A DNA stretch of 56,839 nt from an uncultured Clostridia bacterium (GTDB taxonomy: Bacteria > Bacillota > Clostridia > Christensenellales > DTU072), in contig CALVNL010000009.1 in the NCBI GenBank assembly GCA_944349655.1, positions 1 to 56,839 on the forward strand, written 5' to 3'. This document shows positions 51,901 through 53,111 of this stretch, piece by piece. The notes under the pieces were generated by a model. The model did not search any database. It was not told the DNA's origin and was given only the letters and a program-made list of their open reading frames with translations. Position numbers and translations under genes: made by a program. Each line of letters starts with the position of its first letter. Position 1 is the first letter of the stretch.

Positions 51901-52994
51901 CGAGCAACCTCATTCAGTACTTCGGACAAAGCAATTCCTACGTTATCGAAACCACTCCTGCGGAATACTACATTCCCATAGAGTATCTGAGTCTGGAAAA
52001 ACCGCTTAACGACAGCCGTTACGACATTATCGCAAGCGCAGACTTCACTCAGAACAAACTTACGGTTCACCGTTCCAGCCCCGCTACCATTCAGAGTCTC
52101 GACTTCGGTCGCGAGAAAGACAGCGACGGTAACGAAGGCGCACAAATCGTCAACCCGTATCAGATTGCTTTACTTAACTGGCAGGCGGCGGGTCGCAGAG
52201 CTTATCCCAGTCCTTCGACTAAGATAGGCGGCGCCATAGTGGTCAGCGGTTACGGTTCGGTAATGCCGTGGTACGTTTACGAAACGGATAAGGGCCTTAT
52301 AGCAAGCATCTTCAAGAGCGACGACAACGTAGGCTTCAACAGGATTTACGTTTCCGATGCGCTTAACTCCAAACACTATCTCCTGCCTCCGAACACCGAG
52401 GAAGAAATAGAAGGAGCAAGCGCGGCTTACAACAACGCCAACGTGTCTTTGGACAGCGGATACCGTTATTCCGACGATATGTATAACTCTATGGCACTGG
52501 ATCTGTACTATGTGGACAATAACGGTCACGCCACCAGTCGCATCCCGACGTTGTACGTGAAGAGAGGCACTCCGTTTGCGGTTCACAATCTGCCGTTATT
52601 CCAGTTGAACCTTACTTTCTCGGTCAAGACGGATACTACTATTCCCGGAATTAACTGGACGATAGGGTCGGATTACTCCGCATTCAGCGCCAAGACGAGT
52701 ATTTATATCCCGTGGCAGAACGCACAGGTTTACAGCTTCAGCGGTTCGCTCAATATACAGAACGGAGTACCGCAGAACGCAACGCTTCTTACCGGAGGAC
52801 TCGGCAGTATCAACACCAATGCAAGCGTAGGTACGAAATATCTGTTGGCGGTCAGCTTCAGCATCAATATGTCCACCATAACCGACGCCGAAGAGATGTA
52901 TAACACCAGACCGACCGACGATACTTCGGCTCCGAGCAAGAGCGAGGCGAAATCCTTTACCGTTTACACCATCTTACAGGTATCCAACAGGTAA
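18987..52994 (+). CDS. Giant modular surface lipoprotein, 11,335 residues
   Basis: One intact frame of 34 kb. A type II signal peptide (residues 1-23, lipobox IAAC, lipidated Cys24) anchors the N-terminus outside the membrane. No LPXTG, dockerin or catalytic motif was seen. Layout by residue: acidic linker 25-50; beta-rich A/B modules with helical inserts 60-4090; a helical block 4090-5870; more A/B modules 5890-7600; carboxypeptidase-regulatory-like domains 7621-7980; a hydrophobic stretch 8208-8298; Ig-like domains about 8630-10820; a beta-rich C-terminal cap ending in VSNR. The A unit carries a Y-[ILV]-D-[LIV] strand about 14 times. I counted only about ten cysteines. The start is fixed by GGAG six bases before the ATG. 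It has a private promoter and terminator, so it is monocistronic. Family unknown; function not assignable. An adhesion, envelope-scaffold or lipid-handling role are all open. Confidence 0.95.
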   Translation: MKTKIAKLFIFLLCVALMFSIAACSERAGNVDDGTGGIVPPTDNDNKEKVVSVTNAEARNYIIKAVNNIDTTPVDDPEWFNIDFAVRFTFHNYEKSGEVYTDIPATTIDYNIVVKGAFNLKDNSASAVFIEIKDVYTNQVKVGVYYYDSTLYLDIGGNKYYTEQLNMSQLGGLLWKLLDSIGIDIVPFIGNALGGQLDLENSNIPGLISIAWGILFNKEANLTYTADGKTQYINQYLNIDMIMGMIMEGRINLAGFIDIEISWEAFGLPDLDPLLRQVLGFGLQDIIDKEWPSMTFELSAITQKEPVKQADGTTKDDYVFNGLGIDITCVTGEYDVDIDVTPFKMSVGNTNTVQMDLAGYNFGSAGKDSVYEEGSLTNLELNLQLGVDSEEDEELTISSILGNLLGDLGAVGQIPLKISGNSHYVFDVKVAASIDLFDNANNKAQVTFKYNDADVFSLYLAPDLQLQQGSSVLYSTLYINTSNLTSGGTQLIPQLKLPNLNLTQLLAGTPELPGLLGDYMKYLDPYYANTTTATRPSNADGEEGGGLDIMALLNVLLTSDGAGGFKYLTFPTEESSIFSLHFDNDGINSLLGMFVEGASVGLHGIELSVDFDDPFDSVRLKLNVTEGLTVHAGIGGDNEDGTYSTGLSYFVEPDFEMEAIGIDADGNVSDPEAAEALRGEYKSMSGSLDYGATITGNFTLGSTEGTEIDLSAIVGAFVENVFLTLGIETSSALSVEYELQAGVNLLDFSQVGVILDLYLLEDGKRIYGYPFLSIYYSGNEDTLFINPQVNEEEDMVTQLHGKLPITKIVDGAIPKISIPNLGLKDVLSGMGLDLSGLEGILGGMNADFAFSVNADGTVDAGTDGKNVFALFGALATAEEGTNLIDIAAGALDGIVVNDGVLEVLINAEVLGVLLQLMNMDLTGDLPKVNGNLAVHLGTSVLRDPEGRPLYEQTVTDEEGNKTTYIFSINYDDEGDLVLRDENGNVVNWPVDVSKAIPHLKDREYITAHLGILDSTGKEVEAFYIDLVLLDTITVKKGSDLTFAGGGHSSASYTSLTDWVASLVISVNVELELSVDASEAETVPDKLNQALGDMLEDLLGTDAASGAFIDQLISSLAIKFKNNYFYENGLHVGIAVKGNIDINDLFASNIAVVVFDKTILDSNGFTANDNRTYAVIAGVYVEDGKGYIDLSYLGINPLAITDLEGTYVGAIALLWNSMYNDTSDLNIDSADNYQSKRDLMDFVMKETVFNYFFENFYIQNGYRNSYPETAYKYLLNDDGYIYLYYLTSFSNYFEYSNRSNDIYLKTEGRYYTVKDGVISIFNSNGDLFTSIEPFMLPDGPLRISVAQLEEEAREQRREEAESTGQEPPKEIDFTDLLESKAYSYYGDIVTKYAGIWQATITQPNLDGSVKALMDAGLAETIAEIKNYERAVIEYYDRTSLESSVAGELIIYIRDTYPKYANATSVAIRNSEEFKELFPQWVEDEIAEEVEKAYSSRGVSEEELQAVTYFRLRTVKVFRDSLVIPGETETQAANVASMSALRDILTPALSAAYLPYEIAPSGAAIENPNRIALQIIYNSGKVSLELGNTVITGVLNMLGFGMVTEFITIDNIKLGVDTNNGLELDVTVGLDSVYTIGLGLNQLRASVDPDKRADYAVTVNKDNFAPESTTDGVPDAVHVEVGGSLFIKNKLGESGIKLSNDYNFTETVAAIFNNSVFNKSDLDAIYAQIEEENKDVTMTDKAKKVAAWKRLASMELTEAEREELDIRYGWAVKDIAANVDEIEEWYDAVPGDDTHYALAWDYLVENSIMVDLNGLGMDILAQFLGEMDDSLDFNIDVWLDFSNIYRSVLKVEIVRSLIGEEKENALTFIYDGSDVDAGASSFAGDVYVSTSIFSIGDVVLRNVTGVINGIMEVFDSTFITALGDAIDKFIGITPDTASNASTAENGTSSGFNAAALADADIATYLDIMFNDGSLGIAVTKATLISVIALAGVDLTEALRNIDFGADISVGFKGDLNLTASVYLDNEGEVVEEGEHATEIGLTIGNINADFDDSQIITEEDKNKDYAEVEEFTTVGLHWGGLASFKLSNLTKNFNFDYAVKMFTNYWLDGRDPEIGLQLDVDGKFEQTTYFSINANVNLTTLKDLKNIELYLNLTSQGNQDIYDSLAPRRTMMQSVLAEADGNKVLAWNLLKARLASAVPGTESYSKELEILDDYICYIRMGEIEDEMLGLYPNETERLTASWNELYGLAGDYYLGNAVSLYIVLDAEGVADVYLNLGFLGVEKVKLSNVSSILIALGEAFGIDWGELLGRGTSDVSGASNADIEAAYADVADVIAREIILAISTEKGSDMLMLKVTGGAIYALAAALGLDIEEYFNVYTPELRISALGEDLVKFNLGLENLFDLSIEVEYPQFSLTDKLDLVIDEDEYTVIDEEWATDIKLFMEGALVLGAEGENDATSPEDITSLNFGDLLRALLGDESFAVDVILNTLESIGADLTFYLEIKANIMQIYQTAAAIDPDAELDILQLLSASGVEMFLEIVNRREGSDGLIIEDLILGIYLVKETAPDGMSEYLSLYLDLSAFHAGRIKVADFESTAKDLIDKVGDLFGGEEETTPDASNSSVEEDEDDSFEEDEGDKEIIDGVYAEDKPAMDLFRFLIYLRTAASETYGTVDYDDYFVNSDIRPSNAPGGTTESLADFIHATIGDSYGFTVTAASNVLIKLLEEAFNDEKSRFARSFADLVETMYKAERENAKAVATAILLRMDQLIVETGGHENVYYAWDSMLESQMLDTEHYIIAEDIYNKLVQNNISGATTNELKVLAWEEFYKAVQEEITTLNKEIENKDVIDSEIKTISQEFTAYYVEGLSLDNYIEAMHVKLDALTASYEQAEETVNSLEGISSADKPTYINRYAFEYFTNRYNWSSDESKKYQEIYDKYYKENGSSELLAASYSWTEIRASILASYNTLLSALRYVNLEIAYKEFEVAITDRPNYDDYETEEDYITDNNVFIISEDRYSGYATDLTYNWKAVAWEYLVETGGIDKTLADQYISAIMTRYIANAQGVITDNEYRYAAWKYLNEDAKRIFEGERTSYYYLLRKRAETDEEGTTVYVWYKMDKEKDYSATLDEIYENSYSMMPQLIVDAVNEDGSLTLGLLYDSSIINVDADVANLYFKVLFKGAGIKIADSDLSHTILVTETDENGKPVQVEKEEAVNAEYLNAKGFDVIDENFGFVYAKMEIDFGIDMDENSVYDFSDLVNTILSGAGLDLTFNGQKLDIAPVLSILSQVGSNFRLSLEARINLFSLFDRDLSNTDISLTLFSLDDNGEYDPAKDMVLQLVFGTMLDEEGQEVNFVYVDASRFNIQRLYVKNALDYIKQLIGQNAYPIGYDVASGGSISKTIIAAAMADVFSAEEGEKTIFDFYAENAPAGTVNPSVDINLAQSGMAIQIASNAIYTLLSFFGMGDIKSMISQVGDPSVKLDIFSVATYGDGSEAPSVYDDGDRDVMRFQLNFDSINENGVSTQRGISLKLALHNVELSLAQDKYIDFDGSVLERDENGDPIDFAEVDGILPSVNLSTTLYLEVDAGVTTGTNLYQDPVASIMENYLGGMIIDLALYIANKQKITFALDIEANLDFGNGEDTNYLEHLISGSTLRIALRIYRTGDGISTDPEKEWAVIYYYNGNLYIDLRNLNSDRVYVADAGGLLFGNADDAANKALFASVDQLRNATMNSATLGVDAQINSEGLFLIVKKTAIASLLRILGFGGFDVFPDAAIQIYAKGYSVSEGVNSLELGLSLAMGENIATGTTEINPILGIGIRVRGLYVGFTKSDINLTNTEDYKRIDRVDTLYFNTQVVLNVTDEKGVYGLGGLLQLMKDKGYLDLSSIGITATIDPVIEFLESIDSTLYVNIALTVNINSILEDLQGQIEFLTDDGQGGKRLLLSLSYIRGDAYIDAEGISSSNFYLGKVKIGGLLDLLGLFTDENASESAKNTYAKILEYEAEFSDQTITSFADVNNKVNGTINIIGDIIQGISVELVNGAIFGLLKQFLGADMKELIENVETMVNTAINPSLVVNVSPSITVLITMKLPSTDYNKQPEVTDTLESLQEAIDRWYGEAGEQWLVYPDEIWRQLAEGSKLYEYYDIPSVEKIAKVNEWINTSKPKAAETFQAMRNRFPKVSESQIYVLTYEYLMIEIYGDASLQTSYGYAGAFAEDDNVSGVLDYSEKLEAFRNELMKAYVWDEFYASVSDAEIKSELDRNLAAAGGDKAAAFDATVAGEFAELATALKDLYDKNEYVVYVNNLRNNNPGLTDAVIYRNLAQGIMRVMFATEDAYLSYLSEQITSTEDGTPVYLARYEELYIYQRARAWEAYYEVADIYEKAVMDSAFAYAEGKYAGASLTELQAYAFDKYKSDLQDDATIYEQALLADDVNVLKFVVWNVMNRYSYYEESPVPLLTMDDVLDMVTIADAVLEAIKDYSLANSVILDEYREIAFAYDIIFDEKSAFEAADEYFDGAASEILRTIRAKAAEILADCDRPNVSGSVAVGDNATEYEKSSKFIALLTQYQAKFAALRGNGKEVIQINSYSDGFSIKSDAWDNLIALEMQSIIPEIILSVETGAVNSGYAQANKDNGYEVNPSVYFAELGVTVENDLLKLYLIYNELRNDATDKSLFDTADEYAADTDSIGNATSICANNNYGGDGYMVEYYRAARAFARYLYLRSEEFTEEELATVAAIAEGNYGVVSYKTYFDAFSSYVGISKEHSNEITKAIGIVNDIYETLREAYEEENEALRTQINTVIDGIMVDTVINIPSIASAVTAGEMDNVNGLRLYPVYLAFATVIVKYGRGDARVSEAISYAANYESVSEFERLVIAYGRYLTMCRLDSLTDRISEAEGYANDYTNGRYDSVTADVWNGYMTSYVGDNTRPEEVKTESARISKLFTQLNNEDYVKRYAWDDWYRLSSTIDRINEMNDMLYAKVFEFMYEDIGSIVSGVIIDAANSDIFSGMNVVSSLAKSYTSANILTYMEFFAEFRNEAAELYNRITEFYSENASLVDQAAIDWTQTLEGRATDVQKADIMNIVYDTVALNPDEYPALVNWNTIYANSVQAIINFDMPLYSGLIFGNVEGVSSVEAYRAGINNLFGEVTSYSIGKYHEGLLNATMASMKTSLKSLLDTLQLNVDALKAEETNYNEWATENGKPTLSGSYIDELVASYGAYPVSGDVDTLTTVAELKAVFDKAVFFDQKVQLKTVEYTYLRGNLTKEEYEERVTIISAYDYNTAQSVLLAFVDYADIVSGSNSYDYYATKINALNAIRANLTGDEDAALLATSTVYISILDHWITILEAGVTFEAISEAVYALAESSNLTETTIKGKVDALKALYAKAASDTFRTLFTEGVITEVFGQESIYAEYIANYDTLKTATGNERTLVGLAQAEVLLTYTDTDCALLMDLISKAYDNIVSTPISDFDSVINSYRTEIEKSYVDYIDEVLEYLKDKLGLTWYNGFLGTDAGYLSYADETIAAVTSRLAELYKEWAGVEEAPATDLNGLLTAVSNLENFTVPGSSEKFYAFAKAVNDIIVANYDEMGVLTTEGKTAVMNYAVKTTYKNTSAVTVEINSIIENARNYYLEEATEKYSEVYAPEQIIAVGKKYYDSYMKSSNDLAEVVNYAENAGESEDYLKMSALLEELFRGNYSVNGINLSFRAIFDKFAVSGPTYFVLVSETYRKALAADFDALAASIRANDATNAELVAYLDGLDVSTEQAKALSLIALIDYVKGIDVSAATQGLIDGVNDVFASLTDPQNKLTKEIWTKYYADYNSDNPAVLEGLELKEILGGGAEDPEEVLSKLDFREMSVIFKEYLAILGEDATEDLVNVMIAGSVLNQAFDVIYTDALDKSDDLASLAVSIGIAGSNTGLLFDIKSLVTGPDGSVSTNIDDVLTDSEKAEYTDYSELTLRLNVNASLSISLDEGAIDISEIIGLINLPIDLDLDIQFLAAHTLYAEIAGQLGVNFAALLSGDKEQVDNSIVGDLTVTYYLIDHDTTGENVRFQQVILHIWIYGPSIYAQVELFDSHLNVEVPLSIGETIMNLVYPDGESDPVTEQLNAAIMQAYHGVSEEEAANMLNPFEEFYSVVNNADSDLFDIVRVLLRIGTKETALILTADILSELLKAVFQEENTNYEDLVHLIFTEGKLGVEYGDDFSINVGISKEGDDEGNVGYDIGFSLLHDTMLSLNRETFDELYDSVDKLDEQGYFNNFFTVGTDLDSDASLMETLMSIIGERTTISFSMYLESDMLKHILDWSKLFSVQEIDTYFQLRILKNAHGRLRIDIGLDIDLNQEAFDFRISGYNIDEKNIFNIYFFGGLLNHDGSGEEGVLSPKIYVDSGDFTDNDRLLLTPEIGFDFLGINFADLFFKLIGSDTRYEIVGSNASVAEFADESTGGSVFDNIDWGKIAESITFGKGTIGIKLSSSIVEALLQALFGFEFDELGNITLELDNVNNTLQLTIPVDAPIKDENGNVVNDSKMNFIFGLSDIDISFGAREDFFGTEDLNTKFAYYQDISQYVWVAEVNSSLHVNDDFNTVLDLTGISSSLIKGLGFNLISGDDLDIELCFALRVYIDFADIRRMRFELEVGHGDGNGNQTKRILSIKYIGEADNGDVYVDLSGLGFPKVSINDVNLGGMVKDLLSMINDIGEEETITAPSFASTKASYASGTAGNHTSSAEDQANRYPDISSMEFGQNMLLFIFSEEEVSLAITGSLLLTLLGNLDDVLGGGVLPDIILDLPMFSYLKIGRDDADNVTGIQLVLDENKQFSIRFNFNESYSHLKKRTDLSSVTDMTVVNDNDKDEYVSIDQIKNLHIGLEMSLTLQTINPGTNEKSEIISGFEDMLEALLGVQEGTVVFDMQDTQMTFNIVLDVGVDLVNFENSIIKLEIYYNDDVMIGVYYINGVVYVDLGTLGLFQASINGIDLASVLSGLLSGDLIGENGIDVAGLLAGLLDADKLTEGATGTITKSSSFVKEETKQSLIDEAKEGMAVLSGMVNGGYTSDQFAILADVLEKAELNDLTDLSTADINNIIAALKARSDYLSYGAPQFLGMTEDVAIDLIKQLFTTAAEVVAGMTPSAIREIAAELGDGLYSGFTASQLNLIAAYMDVNRVTALEKASNTLLTKLATDLYNGESAWIYFLYPTDELLEEALITKLKAYSDAFGKTTRNFMSAWATAMNDQKVNALSKLDESTVKALVTSAVDHLASDIDTKFGYADSEKKQLLNESLALFGIYQTGGGITINGGTSGSSGSALINLILENDTIKINPNAQVLTLLFNMIMPGSNINVPAFNRLELSLNTYAGLNNFTFNLKLDEQGNRLGINVPEGGLSIKINEGVGEAPNGSDIPLSEYILLPDTDSFGGLTGVSLNGNGLNIATSALVNSLIDSIFIDNLNIYLEHRADYWTRKDLFTKYPKVDPTGPFSYADSDAGYLGNDGSAFSTIIKILRIANTIYGMVTGSGWLDIITGGFNAITDLFGDDVNEPVFMRNQYARAKVAVNKSVTNIINADISTPSFKQGAIGAHIENHQIFLSVGISLTVKVYITLDLKSFLNGENEGFESKGLNISGLAGFVLFPDNMFASDNASESSGRFYGQVVDENGDPVAQATVAVYNSRGDRQTTTTDKDGYYYFLDLPLTEHITGDLNLSNLEKWLESNPAVDPTAEAGFTYNGKVYRKIGTKYYLMSDRSGFSVSKEGYSSYFEQNIYILPKETSSAVNRNVELINASQETPKYVTVYGKTYYLNTPTGSLEDPNNLTLFGGMSIIYNGGALRTVSSMAADTKGEYSLTLPLYQKLIDNYRNNGVYNNFDGTMAGYKLEGFRYNNSSVSAEGIDDIINNTSDGGRVEVDLIFSRTDVTSTTFVGKILAYNKYTGEMEVPEAGTYQFWISVKGKTVGVTDFYDLEPEDFSINVDEAGEFSFTSDALPLEATGSSTYIFKFRSEVYKNFNLVIGSDGTAVETASSHGSSTVTTVETYGDNTSVFNVTLNVAPREEHWSDAEVDEEGNEEGMISSLISRIRIRLGADILDGEAHGDGDNGIQEYDYSYKDDVSNLEYEGSNVVEKYNTYTYIEAWLNSAAFNDILMMVENFVLGMIGITGVATDQTISAQDISLGDYTEDGDFNLSFYTDEDIERKGEAELKELFVGRYKGRYNENDIKIFDKVYVDKGAYYQASHSALAKMSPGLVHYIIAMVLDGFVGTLHFNLLGEEIGVMDLIAFLVLSPGSFTIIPYIGSVFNTAGLAVGNLLNDLAILIGHLLPLQLSYSMFDTMDLKGSPLYGMQEYFREGQLSGQTVTVTGADGKTYTRDLYRKAQTYDMSVYAKITLNASAPGGYLESILLFVNGASYSQSSEISGNLADGNRMESYTALQQGDWNYNYWENNGRVGNYFTLKTVYATEKEYLQLNPDEEIPENAQIFFKETSSETYVPYDANWEEVYADRELEMETVTETVDGEEVTKQVPVRYAMTETQTETVVSSEFTYNVDNSATHSIKSVDIKTLNIIVNGVVQEENLAFMEDWIKRTNINSYAISDVYYIDPDTEEEVIYNRVFIYDDEQNPKEDVYQELEIKNNGIDLRKVDDDLNGDFYTITYDPYDKLWTKALTVPPTRIIFHDPFDMTDFTVIGGTWASSEGYGGTRRNTDPDITADMILPNRYYATFADGNSNGTQGMNVYWDVSALNFNANGTPEGTVEYLKGYIGNAVYAAIEVVVEPFSIDLVSAKAQIIQQIGNLVIDPYDFDAEEFIAGLPDFFYYNYDSTSGGEQRQKTYLFNELVWSLDYQVIDGVRRYTSLVYNDPNTQPYVNLKFRAYGEDADGNEYSSNTAWTSVQIPFSMLNYEIKSVSSAVENSIGGIVATEENGYHGVITFNPLNNRDPYATMQAIASFDTVNIKNELVYDGTVKKEVKDWAVIPGSFTSLTVNGKNLANYDRNDTSEQTYAVSYKITDGTGYVQTVMIQVKILASGIAAGESYYLDKDGEKVFIEANRDLYPYGADKEENDEIEDLYSNGSLIDRLYLTDELYVMYESGYDEKVSLGKDYTTERIVYATYDPVTGTLGAEGATVITGEGFSYKIPYMTYSEGKEVVINAIIGQHGYAQWQLDAMVTDILLANMPLIYTLNRAKQEAYDKLYETLDAYGKLQWTKTLSENGDNKASAWDAWYAIYSEAGNAATYSVNDTLKLDILLTSVRLSHSTLTYEAAQAQAYQRLINENSNPDADLNLISVTELRNLYAEITEANPLLTVRQLQAKTFETWRNERTRSEIDITRTVVARTARAAGSAFITPDENFTIDSLPSAITISYAQVTDVSGKYSPVSTKVTWIVDEDEILDLVGLNGAVVYAEAVIKDELFGDQILRGVAIVINQMKVTDVYFGNSDTLAVNAYHESDIDNILKDYYYTDPVSGDASMISIKVDGREDLVTIPSGGWDNAFWELATDPTENYVGTDFNKVIWRYVDDTNGNGDYTDDGLSYHNDGSRGSHKIQIYVRSKNYDTSSASGRWSYPVTLDLTALNKYSYGAGSYVETNVQVDATVSAVESVEIDGDKDAADIVYNDAEGKYVISIDPEDIKLGDEQTILFEVVYAGGQKDTIKGRFELDENSGFYSKESIESRIIFGDKTNNIQYLDVIIKNKAIWTFTEVSSVSYYRFNEAGDKETIDMNAWIGSALQDLDKLLPTHAEVRGINASGIVSSANLAVTWSNITPYGLNGLTASGDVPTADAAIGDETFGYLRYFGIELNIGAERVVSVNSDDLAESIKIDPYGEQDLEWLANAYSSVRVNTVYIDKDGTERQAVRTVDAKVEISDIDLLAYRQSGFAETAFPVRFYLGNTVEEGIYGAFDVRHEEVREVVLWDRSVQELYIKDDSGENLSYLSGDIYNVIDFEDYRYYILYGSGSEAVEVKDVVWSGLDNIVYNANGGQYTVTATIGEGELKQSVEVTVIIDRALLTGIQVIGGEDGTDPDEHLPAVNGGNGLVEQLVIEPFYGFVNLPTKVNAQINIGGSQTVFREVYVEWDGSLVTADMTLAGKNYIKGQTSTLAYATVYELDENGERTGVQTMAFSVIVPDRTVLKYQVSYNGTDYIDLNDLLYNSEVNPENFTNELLLNSYTMQNALVADPLFNTSYREYSDAFTVTDANGNAIFNEKFTFFRHVKVIAEGGFEIDYELTAANYAAISKVSGDLYGGHSVEILLNVGQAVNGETDLTCASDAYSLRVTPNVTVDREGSFDESLKVRILDMTYDGGLDKDIYYIDLYGVIRNTSFDGITFEEKVVYPEDTLRDVVIYGRDRENYYRVDENGNREEIVTYTFEEVNYDGSNVNYNWFDIVGIDATTGEFTLKELKRRGSAINYGAGVGKLTVTFGTDSENLYAGTQTFSIPIIYVDRTVDEIIFNGANAPYYKYIDWNTGITEQGFEFDPFVKYNNSENGFGDSEQGFLKNGKYGATLVFGTTDIDRIFNNKVNDTFEYNLTTDQQDVRVGVVFDDDDLIWRYTGGEFEVDATIGSGSGLQKLSYRVKLLSRRVDADREGTVYGFSSNILKDGYTQEIIKVYDYIGQVNVEKKLIEMIFNTSVGNSFQVYFEGFEDPITYTMGSLATDVDGKYFLDESELSYTDAQGNVYNNGVLMSFTMDTANSISYKGGKLKFTMTIPGYGMGSDGQQKASVTFEMAEQYIIYTTPADDNGDELTYDEFFADAIAADAIEYDTTSHRWFITNPYYFIMQGGVKMPDSVYAYVTNKANYEHYNELLTTATEAEINAYLASIDGEIDKYKANVIWTGGSLGRVTVYYNDTERATSMTMPIDDQTYRFRFNVQPWLFNDTEGAIDAFEDTTPYGPDDIILLPTSSGLTQELNSKFYIKVIYNTDDSGHPIYDAMYGYEMHYTINGEEKVVTVYDVNGGGSYRDNYNKWYFGAVKFGYSNQYATITLGGKGGQTFRWKFHKTSTRQWINSNVPSLIALSPGNEINLPSNLIQYFGQSNSYVIETTPAEYYIPIEYLSLEKPLNDSRYDIIASADFTQNKLTVHRSSPATIQSLDFGREKDSDGNEGAQIVNPYQIALLNWQAAGRRAYPSPSTKIGGAIVVSGYGSVMPWYVYETDKGLIASIFKSDDNVGFNRIYVSDALNSKHYLLPPNTEEEIEGASAAYNNANVSLDSGYRYSDDMYNSMALDLYYVDNNGHATSRIPTLYVKRGTPFAVHNLPLFQLNLTFSVKTDTTIPGINWTIGSDYSAFSAKTSIYIPWQNAQVYSFSGSLNIQNGVPQNATLLTGGLGSINTNASVGTKYLLAVSFSINMSTITDAEEMYNTRPTDDTSAPSKSEAKSFTVYTILQVSNR
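19200..31250 (+). repeat. Giant protein: first block of A/B beta modules (A1-A10)
   Basis: The A unit shows strands like 'YYxxGxLYIDLxxLG' followed by a short amphipathic helix 'LxxLLxxLLG'. The Tyr of the YIDL-type strand falls at residues 152, 478, 784 (Phe), 1186, 1885, 2271, 2575, 3352, 3681 and 3947. Basic spacing is 266-402. The 699 and 777 gaps contain helical inserts. The B unit follows after a Ser/Asn/Ala-rich linker (SNAS, ASES) and starts with 'GIxLxVTKxxIxxLLxxLG', for example near 24895, 29300 and 30190. Copies are divergent at DNA level. Confidence 0.7.
26829..26905 (+). other. Giant protein: acidic low-complexity linker
   Basis: A Ser/Glu/Asp run after A7 (about residues 2615-2640), with blocks such as EEDEDDSFEEDEGDKE. 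It is the most acidic of the linkers that separate A from B units and is probably disordered or cation-binding. Confidence 0.6.
31270..36620 (+). other. Giant protein: long alpha-helical block with Ala-Trp repeats
   Basis: Residues about 4095-5880 are rich in Ala, Glu, Tyr and Lys and lack the YIDL strands. A motif of the form T-x-x-E-L-x-x-x-A-[WYF]-[DEK]-x-[YLW] recurs, for example ASLTELQAYAFDKY, RAWEAYYEVADIY, VVWNVMNRYSYY and YAWDDWYRL. The block sits within a B unit: the strand ITVLITMKLPST precedes it, and strands LAVSIGIAGS and ELTLRLNVNAS resume after it. Confidence 0.65.
36650..41800 (+). repeat. Giant protein: second block of A/B beta modules (A11-A14)
   Basis: YIDL-type strands lie at residues 6056, 6372, 6650 and 6940, spacing 316, 278 and 290. 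The last two copies (GDVYVDLSGLGF and GVVYVDLGTLGLF) are the clearest. A helical insert with 'AW' motifs follows at about 7005-7270 before the last B units (NPNAQVLTLLFNM and NIATSALVNSLIDSI). Confidence 0.7.
41847..42900 (+). other. Giant protein: carboxypeptidase-regulatory-like domains
   Basis: Residue 7621 onwards reads GRFYGQVVDENGDPVAQATV with a following TDKDGYYYFLDLP, the classic CarboxypepD_reg/CnaB-like pattern. Two weaker copies follow: ADTKGEYSLTLPL and VDEAGEFSFTSDALP. They are small beta sandwiches, usually spacers in surface proteins. Confidence 0.7.
43608..43880 (+). other. Giant protein: long hydrophobic segment
   Basis: Residues 8208-8298 contain several hydrophobic runs (LVHYIIAMVLDGFVG, VMDLIAFLVLSPG, AGLAVGNLLNDLAILIGHLL) with few charges. 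This is unusual for an extracellular protein and could be membrane-associated or buried. Confidence 0.55.
44860..51450 (+). repeat. Giant protein: array of Ig-like domains
   Basis: Roughly eight or nine domains of 90-180 residues. The recurring pattern is LPTxxxVxxxxG...VxW...G.YTVTATIG...V.V.[DR]R[TA][VL]. Clear boundaries are TVIIDRALLTGI, SVIVPDRTVLKY and PIIYVDRTVDEI. The most typical domain lies at about 48560-48870. A helical insert with AW motifs (about residues 9105-9300) interrupts the array. Confidence 0.6.
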
Positions 52995-53015
52995 ACGGAC
53001 CATAACCTAAAAAAG

Positions 53016-53051
53016 AACCGGTTTCCTTTGAAAGGGAAGCCGGTTTTTTTT
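53016..53051 (+). terminator. Strong intrinsic terminator of the giant gene
   Basis: A 12-bp stem with two G-U pairs (53016-53027 with 53034-53045), TTGAAA loop, then a run of T to 53051. It begins 22 bases after the stop codon at 52994. Confidence 0.9.
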
Positions 53052-53111
53052 ACAAAATTTACCTCGGAAAGCAAGGAATAATTTATGCTAATATGTTTCC
53101 GAGGTGTGAAA

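Noticed and set aside
18987..52994. The giant gene as an NRPS/PKS, RTX toxin or two-partner-secretion adhesin
   Set aside because: No carrier, adenylation or ketosynthase motifs, no GGxGxDxxx nonapeptides and no TPS domain; it has a lipoprotein signal peptide instead.
18987..52994. The giant gene as an assembly fusion of several genes
   Set aside because: The module spacing continues smoothly and inserts recur on both sides of the centre; I saw no internal start with a ribosome binding site or terminator. Long reads would settle it.
53058..53094. A promoter for the NlpC/P60 gene from TTTACC and TATGCT
   Set aside because: The spacer is 20 bases and neither hexamer is good; a promoter must exist after the terminator but I cannot place it.
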